Assembly (NCBI GenBank): GCA_965220615.1
Contig: CBDCQL010000001.1
Location: 62,001-126,000 of the forward strand
Source of the DNA: JAGWBD01 sp965220615
Lineage (GTDB): Bacteria; Chloroflexota; Anaerolineae; Aggregatilineales; Phototrophicaceae
Direction: 5' to 3'
DNA length: 64,000 nt
The position numbers and the translations under genes were made by a program. Positions 34,724 to 46,790 of the stretch are shown here, in pieces. The notes beneath the pieces were generated by a model, which searched no databases, was not told the DNA's origin, and worked only from the letters and a program-made list of their open reading frames with translations. Numbering within the stretch: the first letter of the stretch is position 1; each line of letters starts with the position of its first letter.

Positions 34724-36250
34724 TCATGTGCCAACGGCAGCCTGACCGCAATACACCTCGCGCAACTCGGCCTTGCGCACCTTGCCCAGTGCGTTCTGCG
34801 GCAGTGAGTCCACGCGGCGCCAGACGCGCGGCACCTTGTAGGACGCCAGACGGGCGCGGCACCAGGCCTCCAGGCCCCCCTGTCCCGCCACAGCGCCGGC
34901 TTCGACCACGACCAGCGCGACGACGCGCTCGCCCCATTCCTCGTCCGGGCAGCCGATGACCGCCACGGCGCGTACCTGAGGGTGCTCCAGCAGGGCCCGT
35001 TCCACCTCCGGCGGGTAGACGTTCATCCCGCCGCTGATAATCAGGTCCTTCGCCCGCCCCTGCAGCGTGAAGTAGCCGTCCGGCGCACGCTCCGCCAGAT
35101 CGCCCGTGCGCAGCCAGCCATCCGCCGTGAAGGCCGCCGCCGTCTGCTCCGGCTGGTTGTGGTAACCGGCGCAGACGTGCGGCCCGCGGATTTGCAACTC
35201 CCCCACCACCCCGTCGGGCAGCGGCGCGCCCGTCCGCCGCTCCACGACCCGCGCCTCCACCCCCGGCAGCGGCAACCCCACCGAGCCGCGTCGCCGCTCG
35301 CCGCGCAGGGGGTTCGAGAGGTTCATGCCGGTCTCGGTCATGCCGTAACGTTCCAGGAGGGTCACGCCGAAACGCTGCCGCATGCCCTCGAAGAGGTCGT
35401 CCGGCAGGCGATCCGAGCCGGAGGTCATCAGGCGCAGATGACGCAGATCGTGGCTGCGGCCGGCCGCGGCCCGGTACAGGCGCCGGTGGATGGTCGGCAC
35501 GCCCATGAAGACTGAAAAGCGCCGCGACTCCAGCAGGTCCAGCACGCTGCCGGCGTCGAAGCGCGGCAGGAGGACGGCCGTGGCGCCGGCGCGCAAGGCG
35601 CCGTGCAAGGCCACCGTCAGGCCATGCACGTGGAAGAGCGGCAAGACGTGCAGCAGCACGTCATCCTGACGCCAGCCCCAGGCCTCGTGCAAGGCCTCGA
35701 TGTTGGCCGTCAGGTTGCCATGGGTGATGCGCGCGCCCTTCGGCCGGCTGGTCGTGCCGCTGGTGTAGAGCATCATGGCCACCTGCTGCGGGTCGCGCGG
35801 CGCTACAGGCGCTACAGGCTCGTAGCCGCTGATCCGCTGCGTGAAGGTCCTGTCGTCGCGCAGGGCGATGCAACACAGGTCCGGGTTTACTTCCGTGACA
35901 GATGCCGCGTCCGGATGGCCCCCCGCATGAAAAAACAGGGTAGCGCCGGAATCGGCCAGGAAATAGCGCAGTTCCGCGACCGGAAAGGCCGGGTTGAGCG
36001 GCAGATGCAACGCGCCGAGGCGGCAGATCGCCAGATGCAGTTGCACGAAGGCCAGACAGGTCGGCAACTGCGTTGCGACGCATGCGCCAGGCCGCAGACC
36101 GAGGGCCTGCAGCCAGGCCATGCAGCGTTGCACCTGCGCCTCAAGCTCACCATAGCGCAGGGACTGCGGGCCTGTGGCCGTCAGCAGTTCAATGGCGACC
36201 TTGTCCGGCTGCGAGAGGCTATGCTGCCGCAGCCTGTCGAGAAACAACAT
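34724..36250 (-). CDS. AMP-forming acyl-CoA synthetase (malonyl-CoA-synthetase-like)
   Basis: 508 residues, ANL superfamily. AMP-binding motif MLYTSGTTSRPKGARITHGN, ERYGMTETGMNLSNP, DGWLRTGDLAERAPDGYF, GRAKDLIISGGMNVYPPEVE and the C-terminal lysine motif NALGKVRKAEL are all present. Sequence style (LPLFHVHGL, RYGMTET) is closest to the MatB/short-acid synthetases, so malonate or another small dicarboxylate is a guess. A GTG at 36256 is an alternative start. It diverges from the PdxA-family gene across 175 bp containing TATACT (36346-36351), part of GTATAC. Confidence 0.9.
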   Translation of the reverse strand: MLFLDRLRQHSLSQPDKVAIELLTATGPQSLRYGELEAQVQRCMAWLQALGLRPGACVATQLPTCLAFVQLHLAICRLGALHLPLNPAFPVAELRYFLADSGATLFFHAGGHPDAASVTEVNPDLCCIALRDDRTFTQRISGYEPVAPVAPRDPQQVAMMLYTSGTTSRPKGARITHGNLTANIEALHEAWGWRQDDVLLHVLPLFHVHGLTVALHGALRAGATAVLLPRFDAGSVLDLLESRRFSVFMGVPTIHRRLYRAAAGRSHDLRHLRLMTSGSDRLPDDLFEGMRQRFGVTLLERYGMTETGMNLSNPLRGERRRGSVGLPLPGVEARVVERRTGAPLPDGVVGELQIRGPHVCAGYHNQPEQTAAAFTADGWLRTGDLAERAPDGYFTLQGRAKDLIISGGMNVYPPEVERALLEHPQVRAVAVIGCPDEEWGERVVALVVVEAGAVAGQGGLEAWCRARLASYKVPRVWRRVDSLPQNALGKVRKAELREVYCGQAAVGT

Positions 36251-36425
36251 GGTCACAAGGCGACGGCCTCCGCGCCGACCACGGTCTGTGTCGCGCCGAT
36301 CCTGGCGGATGATCCGGGCGACCTGCGCGACAGCTGGCTCAATTGTATACTCGGGTCCCTCTGCCCAGGAAGCGCGCCTGCCATTCTGTCAGGATGGCGT
36401 CGCAGTCAGGCGCGCAGGAGAAGCC

Positions 36426-37418
<993 letters not shown>

Positions 37419-37450
37419 ATCGCTGGCGGCCCTGTCTGGCAGGATGCGCG

Positions 37451-38299
37451 TCAGACGGCGACGGCCTCCGCGCCGACGTGGGTCTCGATCCAGCCCTTCA
37501 GCGGCACGTCCACCTCCTGAGGTGAAGTGTAGCCGTAATTGCCGGTCGGTGAGGCGCCGAAGAGTTGCTGCCGGATCGGGTCCAGGCTGGCGTTCAGTCG
37601 CTCGTCCACGGTGACCTGGTCGCGCGGCCGCAGCCAGCGATAGCTGTAGCCGTAGAAAAGCACCTTGCGCGAGCTATGCCAGTGGTTGGCGCTGGTCGAG
37701 TGCCACAGACGCCGGTCGAAGAAGACCGCCGAGCCCGCAGGCACCAGCACAGGAACGCCGCCAGGCAGTTCGCAGCGGCGGTTGCCGCCGGGGAAGACCA
37801 TGGTCTTCTGCAACTGGCTGCCCGGCACCACGTAAAAGTTGCCGCGTCCCGGCATCGAGCAGTCCGTCAGGAAAAAGCCGACCTTGAGCGAGATGCGCGG
37901 CTGCGGGTCGGTCTCCAGTTCCAGGTTGAGTCGGCCGCTGTCCTGGTGCCAGGCGAGGCCGTGGCCCTTGCCGGGGTCCTCGGGCGGCGAGAGGTTCAGG
38001 TGCGAATGGTAAAGCTGGATGTTCCAGCCCAGCAGGCCAAAGACGCGGGCGAAGGTCTTCGGCAGGTCGATCAGTTCCAGCAGAGCCTCGTCGCGGCCCG
38101 CAAAGTCGAACACAGCCACGCGGTCGCCCGGGCCCAGTTGCTGCTCCTCACGCCGCTCGTCCACCAGGCGATCGAAAGCCGCCTCGGCCCGCTCCCGCTG
38201 TTCCGGCGTCAGGGCATTCTCCACAATGAAATAGCCGTCCCGTTCGAAGGCCTCCCGTTCGGCCTCGCCCAGCATATAGTCCAGACAACGCGTATCCAT
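37451..38299 (-). CDS. Phytanoyl-CoA dioxygenase (PhyH) family protein, divergent subgroup
   Basis: 282 residues. FERDGYFIVENALTPEQRERAEAAF is the common PhyH N-terminal helix region. The HxD pair is in GLAWHQDSGRLN, the distal His in FDRRLWHSTSANHW, and Arg residues follow in FYGYSYRWLRPRDQ. It is not close to the two operon-linked PhyH proteins. It is convergent with the PdxA-family gene. The 188 bp upstream hold no gene. Confidence 0.92.
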   Translation of the reverse strand: MDTRCLDYMLGEAEREAFERDGYFIVENALTPEQRERAEAAFDRLVDERREEQQLGPGDRVAVFDFAGRDEALLELIDLPKTFARVFGLLGWNIQLYHSHLNLSPPEDPGKGHGLAWHQDSGRLNLELETDPQPRISLKVGFFLTDCSMPGRGNFYVVPGSQLQKTMVFPGGNRRCELPGGVPVLVPAGSAVFFDRRLWHSTSANHWHSSRKVLFYGYSYRWLRPRDQVTVDERLNASLDPIRQQLFGASPTGNYGYTSPQEVDVPLKGWIETHVGAEAVAV

Positions 38300-38487
38300 T
38301 TTTCTCTCCAGAAGCTCCCCGCCGCAGGTAGATTGTATCCTGCCGCAACCGCAATCGCCGCCGGCAGACCAGAGCGTCCTTAGCAGAACTTCAGAAAGTG
38401 TGCCTGGCGGGCGGGCATTGCCAGACGCCTTGCAGGTCAGGGGGAAGCGAATGGGGAAACCGGCGGCGCAGCGCTTGTCGCGACCGC

Positions 38488-40202
<1,715 letters not shown>

Positions 40203-40206
<4 letters not shown>

Positions 40207-43200
40207 GGGAGCGGACCGGCCTCCGCGCCCAGCTGTTGCAGCACGTGACGGGCCAGTTCGCCGGTCTCGCGCGGCTCCCAGTGCGGATGACTGTGCTCAT
40301 CCAGCATGGCGCGCAGAGCGGGTACGCAGCGCCGCGTGCCAATGCGCCCCAGCGTCGCCACGGCGTACCAGCGCACGGTCGCGTCACTGTCCTGCAGGGC
40401 CGCGATGGCATAGGGCTCGCCCTCCCGCCGCCCGGCCTCGCCGAGGGCCACGACGGCCGCCAGGCGCACCAGCGCCTCGTCATCCTGACAGAGGGCGCCC
40501 AGCGCCCGGATGCCTGCCGGATGCACCAGACGCCCCAGCGCCTCGGCGACGGCTTCGCGCAGCAGGGGATCGGGATCGCGCGCCAGGGGCAGCAGGTGCC
40601 GCGCCGCGCCGGAATCGCCGCACTCCAGCAGGGCGCGCAGGGCGGCGACGCGCAGCGGCTGGTTTTCGTCCTGCAGCAGCGGCGCCAGGGATTCGCTGGC
40701 GGCCGGGTTGCCCAGGGCGGCCAGGGCCTCCACCGCCGCCCAGCGCAACATCCAGTCCGGCTCGCGCAGCACCTCGCAGAGGCGCGCGACGATGTGCCCG
40801 TTGCGCCTGCCACGAAAGTGCTGCGCCCAGGCCGTCAGGCTGCGCGCGGCTTCCTCACGTTCGCCCCAGGCGCAGTTGCGCAGGCGCCCCAGCAGCGCGT
40901 CCAGGGTATCGGGCGCCGCGGCGGCGGCGGCCTGCCCTGTCGCGGCCATTGGCGCCGACGTCGGGGCGGGGCGGGCGCCACCCCGCGCCCGCAGGGCCTC
41001 GCGTGCGGTCTTGCGCACCGCGTCGTCGGCATCGCGGCGCATACGGCGCAGGGCCGCCTCCGCTTCAGGCGCCTCGATGCGGGACAACGCAGCGGTCGCC
41101 AGACGCCGTACGTTGGCCTCGTCGCTCTCCAGCGCGGGGATGAGGCTGTCCAGGGCCGCGTCGCCCAGGGTCGCCAGCGACAGCGCCGCCGCCCGCCGGA
41201 CGCGCCAGTTGTCGTGGCGCAGGTTGGCGACCAACGCCGGAGCGGCCATTGCGTCGCCGAGACTACCCAGCGCTGCGCTGGCCTCGATACACACCAGGTC
41301 GTCACTATCGTGCAGCAACTGCACGAGACCGGGCACGCCGGCGACGTCCTGCAACCAGGCCAGTCCCTGGCAAGCGCCCCGGCGCAGGCGCACGTCCTCG
41401 TTCATCAGCAACATCAGCAGGGTCGGCAGGCCCCGCTCGCGCAGATTGTGAATGGCCACGCGCGTGGCGTCCGTCAGCGCCGCCCCTGACGACGGCAGAC
41501 TGTCCTGCAGGGAGGGCAGCAGCGGCACGTCCAGTTGCCAGAGCGCCAGCACGGCGGCGCGGCGCACGGCGGGAGTGCCCTCGCGCATGGCGGCCAGAAG
41601 CACGGGCAGCGCCAGCTCAAGGTCGATTTCCGCCAGGGCGCTGGCCGTGGCGACGCGGGCATCGTGCTGCGCGCTGTGCGCCACGCGGATCAGGTTGCCG
41701 ATGATCGGTTCGACGCTGCGTTCCGGCACGTCGATGCCGTTGGCGATGCAGCGCAGGGCGAGGAAGGGATTGACGCGGTTGATGGCCAGCAGCGTCTCTT
41801 CCGGCCGCGCGCTGAGGCAGGCCGCCGTGATGATCATCGACTCACGGCTGTCCTGCTGGCGGTCGCCACCATCGCCCGTGACCGGCGGCCGCACCTGGCG
41901 CCAGAGCGCGCCATCCCGCTGCGTCAGCGCCGCGAAGTATTCCATCTGCGCCTGCCAGGTGAAGCGCAGGCGTTCGCCCCTTTGCTGCAGGAAGTTGGCG
42001 CGCAGGGCCGCCTCCAGCAGGTCGCGCCGGCCGACCTGCCCCAACGCTTCCCGCCGTGAGACGTAGACGCCCGTCTCCCCGGCCAGCATGGCGCCGGCCA
42101 GCGCGCCCAGTCCCGCCTCCACTTCCTGCAGTCTGAGGCTGGTGAAAAGGCTGTCGTCCGGCTGCCGCAGCCACATCTCGGCGGTGGCCCGCCGCAACAG
42201 GGCGCCGCGGTTTTCCACTGCTTCGCCGCCGGGTCGGCTCTTTTGCAGCAGGCAGAGCGCCCCCAGCAGAAACAGGTTGCGCGCCATCAGGCGCTGCGGC
42301 CGCAGGTCGTCGCCGAGAAGACCATCCAACATCGTGGGCGCGGCCTGCGGCCCCAACCAGCTGCGCACGAAGAAGCGGATGTTCTCCGCCGAGAGCGGAC
42401 CGGTCTGCGCCAGGGGCAGGCCCAGGCTGACGTCAAAGCGATAGTCCTGCGCGCGGCAGGTAATCACGACCTGTTGCGGCGCCCTGGCCGACGCAAGCCA
42501 CTTGCGCAGCAAGGAGATCTTGTGGTGATGGTGCCCGCCGATCTCGTTCAGCCCGTCCAGATAGAGCGCGATCTCTCCCCGCGCCAGCAGTCGTAGCGGG
42601 TCGCCAGGCAGGTCCCAGTGCGCATGGACCAGGTCCGCCACCGTCATGGGGTCTTCCCAGTCGACGAGGTCGATGAGCAGGGGCAGCGGCCCGTTGCGCA
42701 GCAATTGCCAATGATGGATGTCGTTCAGCACCAGATTGTGCAGGGTGGTCGTCTTGTCGCTGCCCGCGTCACCGACCAGCATCAGGCGCGGGTATCGTTC
42801 GCGAATCTGCGCCAGAGTCTGCGGCCGGCTGCGTCGCCCGGCAAGCGGCGCCCCTTCGGCCAGCGTCGGCTCGTGATCGATCACCACGCAGGTGGCCTGC
42901 TCCATCCAGGCGCGGATGCCGGGCGGTTCGGGCCGCACCTGGTCCTGGCTGATGACCCGATCTACCGGGCTGGCGTGCTCCAGATACTCCTGCAGGCCGC
43001 GTCGCGTATAGAGGTCGACCGCCAAGTCGGTCAATCGCGTATCGATGGCGTCGGGCTGATAGCGGATACGGTCGCCAAAGTGCTGCCGCAACACGGCCAC
43101 CAGCTTCTCCGCACGGTGACGAAAACGGTTGGGGCTGCGCCAGTCACTGAAGTCGAAATACTGCGCCCGCTCCACCTCCATCGGCCATTGCGTCTCCTCG

Positions 43201-43563
43201 ATGCTTTCCAGCAGCACCGGCACCAGCGGGCAGCCGATTCGGTCGGCGCGCGACAGTTCGCGCTGGCAGTAGCGCGACGCCACGTAGCCGCGGGAGATCA
43301 CCGGAATGGCGGCGACGGCGCCGTGCAGGGCATCCTGCAGGACGCTGCGCCAGTCCTCGCCTGGCAGAATGTTGAGGCGGTCCATCCACAGCCGGATGCC
43401 GGCGCGACGCAGGGTCGCCGCCAGCAAGAGCGCAAACTCGCCGTCGTCCGCTGCGATAGCTGATGAAGACGTGACCGCCGCCGCGCAGATCGCGTTTGGG
43501 GGGCGCATTGGTCGCCGGATCGCCCTTCCAGGCGGATGCGGCGCTGAACTGCTCGGGATTCAT
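40203..43563 (-). CDS. TIR-NACHT-HEAT-repeat STAND protein with an apparent frameshift in the TIR domain
   Basis: About 1119 residues once a single extra base is removed at 43448-43449. The frame from ATG 43563 reads GGGHVFISYRS and is then lost; the other frame, which runs to the stop at 40203, continues DDGEFALLLAATLRRAGIR. Joined, they make a normal TIR domain (residues 30-140) with Glu102 in YCQREL at the catalytic position. A NACHT NTPase follows: Walker A is GDAGSDKTT (264-272), with Asp in place of the second glycine, and Walker B is LYLDGLNEI. From about 570 to the end are many HEAT repeats. Without correction the second frame could still start at 43508 and would lack the first TIR strand. 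A NLR-like sensor role is inferred. Confidence 0.88.
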
Positions 43564-43598
43564 GTAAAAGCGCTCGGGGACGGTTTCGCTACCCTCAA

Positions 43599-43627
43599 GG
43601 TATAACACGCCAGGCCAAGCGGGTCAA
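43599..43627 (-). promoter_or_regulatory. Promoter of the TIR operon
   Basis: On the minus strand TTGACC (43627-43622), a 17-nt spacer and TATACC (43604-43599) form a good sigma-70-type promoter. Transcription would begin near 43592, excluding a GTG at 43608 and supporting translation from the ATG at 43563. The rest of the 43564-43736 gap contains no gene. Confidence 0.6.
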
Positions 43628-43736
43628 TCAGGACGCTCCGGCGCAGGGTTTCCGTCAAGACAGCCAGGGATCGCGCGGCGAACCTGCGCATGACATACCC
43701 TGCTACGCGGCGGCTCCTCCCGCTGATGCCGTCGCC

Positions 43737-45653
43737 TTACTGCCGCAGCACTTCCTGACCGGTCGCGCGGGCGTCGTAGCCCGGCTCGCGCCCCAGCGCC
43801 GCGCGAAAGCGTCCGTCCGCCAGCAGATCCAGCAGGGCCTGCATGCCCGCCAACGCCAGATGCCGCTCCGGAATGCAAAGGTCGTAGCGTTCCTCGCCGA
43901 CCGGCACGAAGTCCAGCTCCAGCACCTGCGCCGCGCGTCGCAGCCCGAGGCCGCAATCCGCTGCGCCCGAGGCCACCGCCGCCGCCACGGCCAAATGGGT
44001 ATAGACCTCCCGGTCATGGCCCTCAACATCGTCGCTCGCGATGCCCAGGCGTTTCAACTCGTAGTCCAGCAGCACACGCGTGCCGGAGCCGCGCTGCCGG
44101 TTGACGAAGCGCAGGCGCGGCAGGTCCTGCAGACCGCGCACCGAGAGGGGGTTGCCGCGCGTTACGATCAGCCCCTGCTCGCGATGGGCGAAGGTCACCA
44201 GACGCAGCGCCTCCTGCGGCAACCACTGACGCACCGCCGCCACGTTGTACTCGCCGCTGGCCTCATCAAGCAAATGCGTGCCCGCCAGATGCGACTCCGC
44301 GCGGCGCAGGGCCACCAGCCCGCCCAGCGAGCCCACGTTGGCCGAGACCAGACGTTGGCCGCGTTCCGCCAGCCACTGCGCCAGCAGGTCCAGCAGAGGA
44401 TCGTGACTGCCCTGGGCCAGCAGGCTGCGACGCAGCTCCGCCAGGGGCCGCAGGAGTTGCACGCTCGCCGGCGCGCCGCGGTTCAGCCCTTCGCTGAAGC
44501 GCGGCACCAGCGCCAGTCCGTCGGCGCGCAGCAGGGAACTGATCACGCCCGCGCCCTGCCCCAGCGGCGAGGCCAGCAGGCGCCCGTCCACCTGCGCCAG
44601 GGTGACACGCACGTAGTCGTCGTCGCCCGTCGGCGAGACCAGCTTGCGGGTCATGACGGCCTGCGCCGTTTCCCTCGTCGGCGCGGCAAGGCCCAGCCAT
44701 TGACGCAGCAGCGGCTTCACAAAGAGTTCGCCGGTCAACGCGGCGCTGACCGGATAACCGGGCACGCCAATCACCGGCAGGTCCCGCAGCATGCCCATGA
44801 TCACCGGGTGACCCGGCCGAACTGCCACGCCGTGTACCAGCAACTCCCCTTCCTCGCGCAGCACCGCCGCGCTGTAGTCGCGACTGCCCGCCGAGGAGCC
44901 CGAGAGCAGGAGGATGAGGTCCGGCTCCTGCGCCAGCGCCGCCAGCAAGGCCCCGCGGATCGCCTGAGGTTCATCCGCCACGACGTCCAGCACGAACGCC
45001 TCGCCACCGGCCTCCTGCACCTGCGCCGCCAGCACCAGACTGTTGCTTTCGATGACCTGTCCCTGTGCGGGATCGACGCCCGGCGCCACCAGTTCGCCGC
45101 CGGTCGGCAGAATCAGGACCCGTGGCCGCCGCCGTACCAGCACGCCGTCATGGCCGCAACCGGCCAGCGCACCGAGGTCCACCGGTCGCAACAGGTGATT
45201 GGGCGGCAGCACCAGCTCGCTGGCGACCATATCCTCGCCCATCGGCCTCAAATGCTGCCAGGGCGCGACCGCGCTGCGAATCGCGATGCGTCCCTCATCC
45301 AGTTCCTGCGTATGTTCGATCATGATGACGGCGTCCCGCTCCGCGGGCAGGGGATCGCCGGTGTTGACCGGTCGCGCCTCATCCGGCACGGCCAGGGTCA
45401 GTGGACGAGTCTCGGTCGCGCCCCGGGTCATGGCCGCCACCACGGCATAGCCGTCCATGGCGGACGCGTGATAGTGGGGCGCGGACAGGCGCGCGTAGAC
45501 CGCCTCCGCCGTCACGCGCCCGCCTGCCTGCGCCAAGGGCACGCGCTCGCCCGGCAGCGGCCCGCCCAACCCGACCGCGCGCAGCGCTGACTCCAGCCTC
45601 GCCCGCGCCTGTTCCGCCGGGATATCCTCCAGGTAGACGTTGCGCTCGTCCAT
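43737..45653 (-). CDS. moeA: MoeA-type molybdopterin molybdotransferase fused to a periplasmic-binding-protein-like domain
   Basis: 638 residues. The first 400 are MoeA: SAMDGYAVV, ARPVNTGDPLPAERDAVIMIEHTQ, ILPTGGELVAPG, LLLSGSSAGSRDYSA and VIGVPGYPVSAAL. It inserts molybdate into molybdopterin-AMP. The last 200 residues are a PBP-like ligand domain, common in a MoeA subgroup: LVSANVGSLGGLVALRRAE, LRFVNRQRGSGTRVLLDYEL and AAAVASGAADCGLGLRRAA. That domain may sense molybdate or another ligand. A TATACT lies only 7 bp before the ATG, so the message may be leaderless. Confidence 0.93.
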   Translation of the reverse strand: MDERNVYLEDIPAEQARARLESALRAVGLGGPLPGERVPLAQAGGRVTAEAVYARLSAPHYHASAMDGYAVVAAMTRGATETRPLTLAVPDEARPVNTGDPLPAERDAVIMIEHTQELDEGRIAIRSAVAPWQHLRPMGEDMVASELVLPPNHLLRPVDLGALAGCGHDGVLVRRRPRVLILPTGGELVAPGVDPAQGQVIESNSLVLAAQVQEAGGEAFVLDVVADEPQAIRGALLAALAQEPDLILLLSGSSAGSRDYSAAVLREEGELLVHGVAVRPGHPVIMGMLRDLPVIGVPGYPVSAALTGELFVKPLLRQWLGLAAPTRETAQAVMTRKLVSPTGDDDYVRVTLAQVDGRLLASPLGQGAGVISSLLRADGLALVPRFSEGLNRGAPASVQLLRPLAELRRSLLAQGSHDPLLDLLAQWLAERGQRLVSANVGSLGGLVALRRAESHLAGTHLLDEASGEYNVAAVRQWLPQEALRLVTFAHREQGLIVTRGNPLSVRGLQDLPRLRFVNRQRGSGTRVLLDYELKRLGIASDDVEGHDREVYTHLAVAAAVASGAADCGLGLRRAAQVLELDFVPVGEERYDLCIPERHLALAGMQALLDLLADGRFRAALGREPGYDARATGQEVLRQ

Positions 45654-45660
45654 GGGTGGC

Positions 45661-45666
45661 AGTATA
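45661..45666 (-). promoter_or_regulatory. -10 element placing the moeA transcript start at or near its ATG
   Basis: TATACT on the minus strand (45666-45661) ends 7 bp before the A of the moeA ATG at 45653. A weak TTGTCG lies 15 nt further upstream. The usual spacing would put the first transcribed base on the start codon, implying leaderless translation. No ribosome-binding site is visible. Confidence 0.4.
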
Positions 45667-45752
45667 GCGTGGCGGGAATCCCGACAATTCTCCTCCCCCT
45701 GCGAATGCCTTATCCTGACAGGAAGGAACCGTCTGTCAGTTACCCCACAATG

Positions 45753-45790
45753 AAGTCCCTCTCCCTGAGGGAGAGGGACTTAGGGTGAGG
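45753..45790 (+). repeat. Intergenic hairpin repeat of the CCCTCTCCC / GGGTGAGGG family
   Basis: AAGTCCCTCTCCC (45753-45765), loop TGA, and GGGAGAGGGACTT (45769-45781) form a perfect 13-bp stem, followed by AGGGTGAGG. The related tail GGGATTTAGGGTGAGGGC occurs at 15212-15229, and relatives in the other orientation are at 58008-58074 and 60187-60234. It is a dispersed intergenic element that may also work as a terminator. Confidence 0.65.
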
Positions 45791-45850
45791 GCGCAATTTG
45801 CCAGGGTAAACTCACGCCTGTCCTTCGGCATTTACACCGGGAGCATGCCC

Positions 45851-46765
45851 ATGACCCTGCGCTTCGGCCTCAACCTGCCCGCCGGACCCATCATTGGCCC
45901 GCCTGGCAAGTTCATGGACGACCTCGACGTCGCCCTGCCGCAACTGGTCGGTCACTTCGACAGCCTGTGGATGACCGATCACTTCATCTGGGACCGCGAT
46001 CCCTGTTACGAAGCCTGGACGGTCATCAGCTACTTCGCGGCCCGCTGGCCGCAGTTCAAGATCGGCCCCATGGTGCTGGGTCAGAGCTACCGCAACCCGG
46101 CCTTGCTGGCAAAGATGGCCGCCACGCTACAGCATTTATCCGGCGGACGCTTCATCATGGGCATCGGCGCCGGCTGGAAGGAAGACGAGTACCGCGCCTA
46201 TGACTGGCCCTACCCGCGCGCCGGCATCCGCATCGAGCAGTTGCAGGACACCCTGGAGATCATGACCCGTATGTGGCGCGAGCCCGGCCCGCTCAGCTGG
46301 CAGGGGCGCCACTACCGCATCACGGACGCCATCTGCGAGCCGCGCCCCGACCCCATACCGCCCATCATCGTGGGCGGCGCCGGCCGCAAGACCATGCGCC
46401 TCGCCGCGCAGTACGCCGACGGCTGGAACCTGTCCGATTCCCCGATCGAACGCTTTCGCGAGCGTCACGTAATCCTGCAGCAGCACTGCGAGGAGCTGGG
46501 TCGCGACCCCGCCAGCATCGAACTCTCCTGGTTCGGCCGCCTCAGTATCGCGGAAAGCGAGCAGGCGGCCATCGCCCGCAGCCACGGCCGCTGGCAGCGC
46601 GACCGCGCCTTCGTCGGCACGGCGTCACAGTGCATCGAGATGATGCAGCCATTCGTGGAGGGTGGCGTGCGTTACTTCATGCTCGACATCATGGATTTCG
46701 CCGACGAGGAGGTCCTCGGCGCGCTGCTGGAGGAAGTCCTGCCTGCACTGCGCCGAACGTCCTGA
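45851..46765 (+). CDS. Luciferase-like monooxygenase (LLM) family F420/FMN-dependent oxidoreductase
   Basis: 304 residues, MTLRFGLNLPAGPIIGPPG. The bacterial-luciferase TIM barrel is shown by DSLWMTDHFIWDRDPCYEAWT, GQSYRNPALLAKMAATLQ, GRFIMGIGAGWKEDEYRAY, IPPIIVGGAGRKTMRLAAQYADGWN and the C-terminal FVGTASQ segment. The GIGAGW.E.E block is typical of the F420-dependent branch; F420 versus FMN cannot be settled here. A GGGAG at 45839 lies 7 bp upstream of ATG 45851. A damaged duplicate follows at 46791. Confidence 0.92.
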   Translation: MTLRFGLNLPAGPIIGPPGKFMDDLDVALPQLVGHFDSLWMTDHFIWDRDPCYEAWTVISYFAARWPQFKIGPMVLGQSYRNPALLAKMAATLQHLSGGRFIMGIGAGWKEDEYRAYDWPYPRAGIRIEQLQDTLEIMTRMWREPGPLSWQGRHYRITDAICEPRPDPIPPIIVGGAGRKTMRLAAQYADGWNLSDSPIERFRERHVILQQHCEELGRDPASIELSWFGRLSIAESEQAAIARSHGRWQRDRAFVGTASQCIEMMQPFVEGGVRYFMLDIMDFADEEVLGALLEEVLPALRRTS

Positions 46766-46790
46766 CCTTCGCATTCGGGAATCAAATGAC

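Noticed and set aside
36346..36351. TATACT in the acs-pdxA gap as a promoter
   Set aside because: No acceptable -35 element lies 16-18 bp upstream on either strand, so I mention it only in the gene entry.
43606..43608. GTG start for the TIR-NACHT protein
   Set aside because: The predicted promoter -10 (43599-43604) is downstream of it, so it would not be transcribed.
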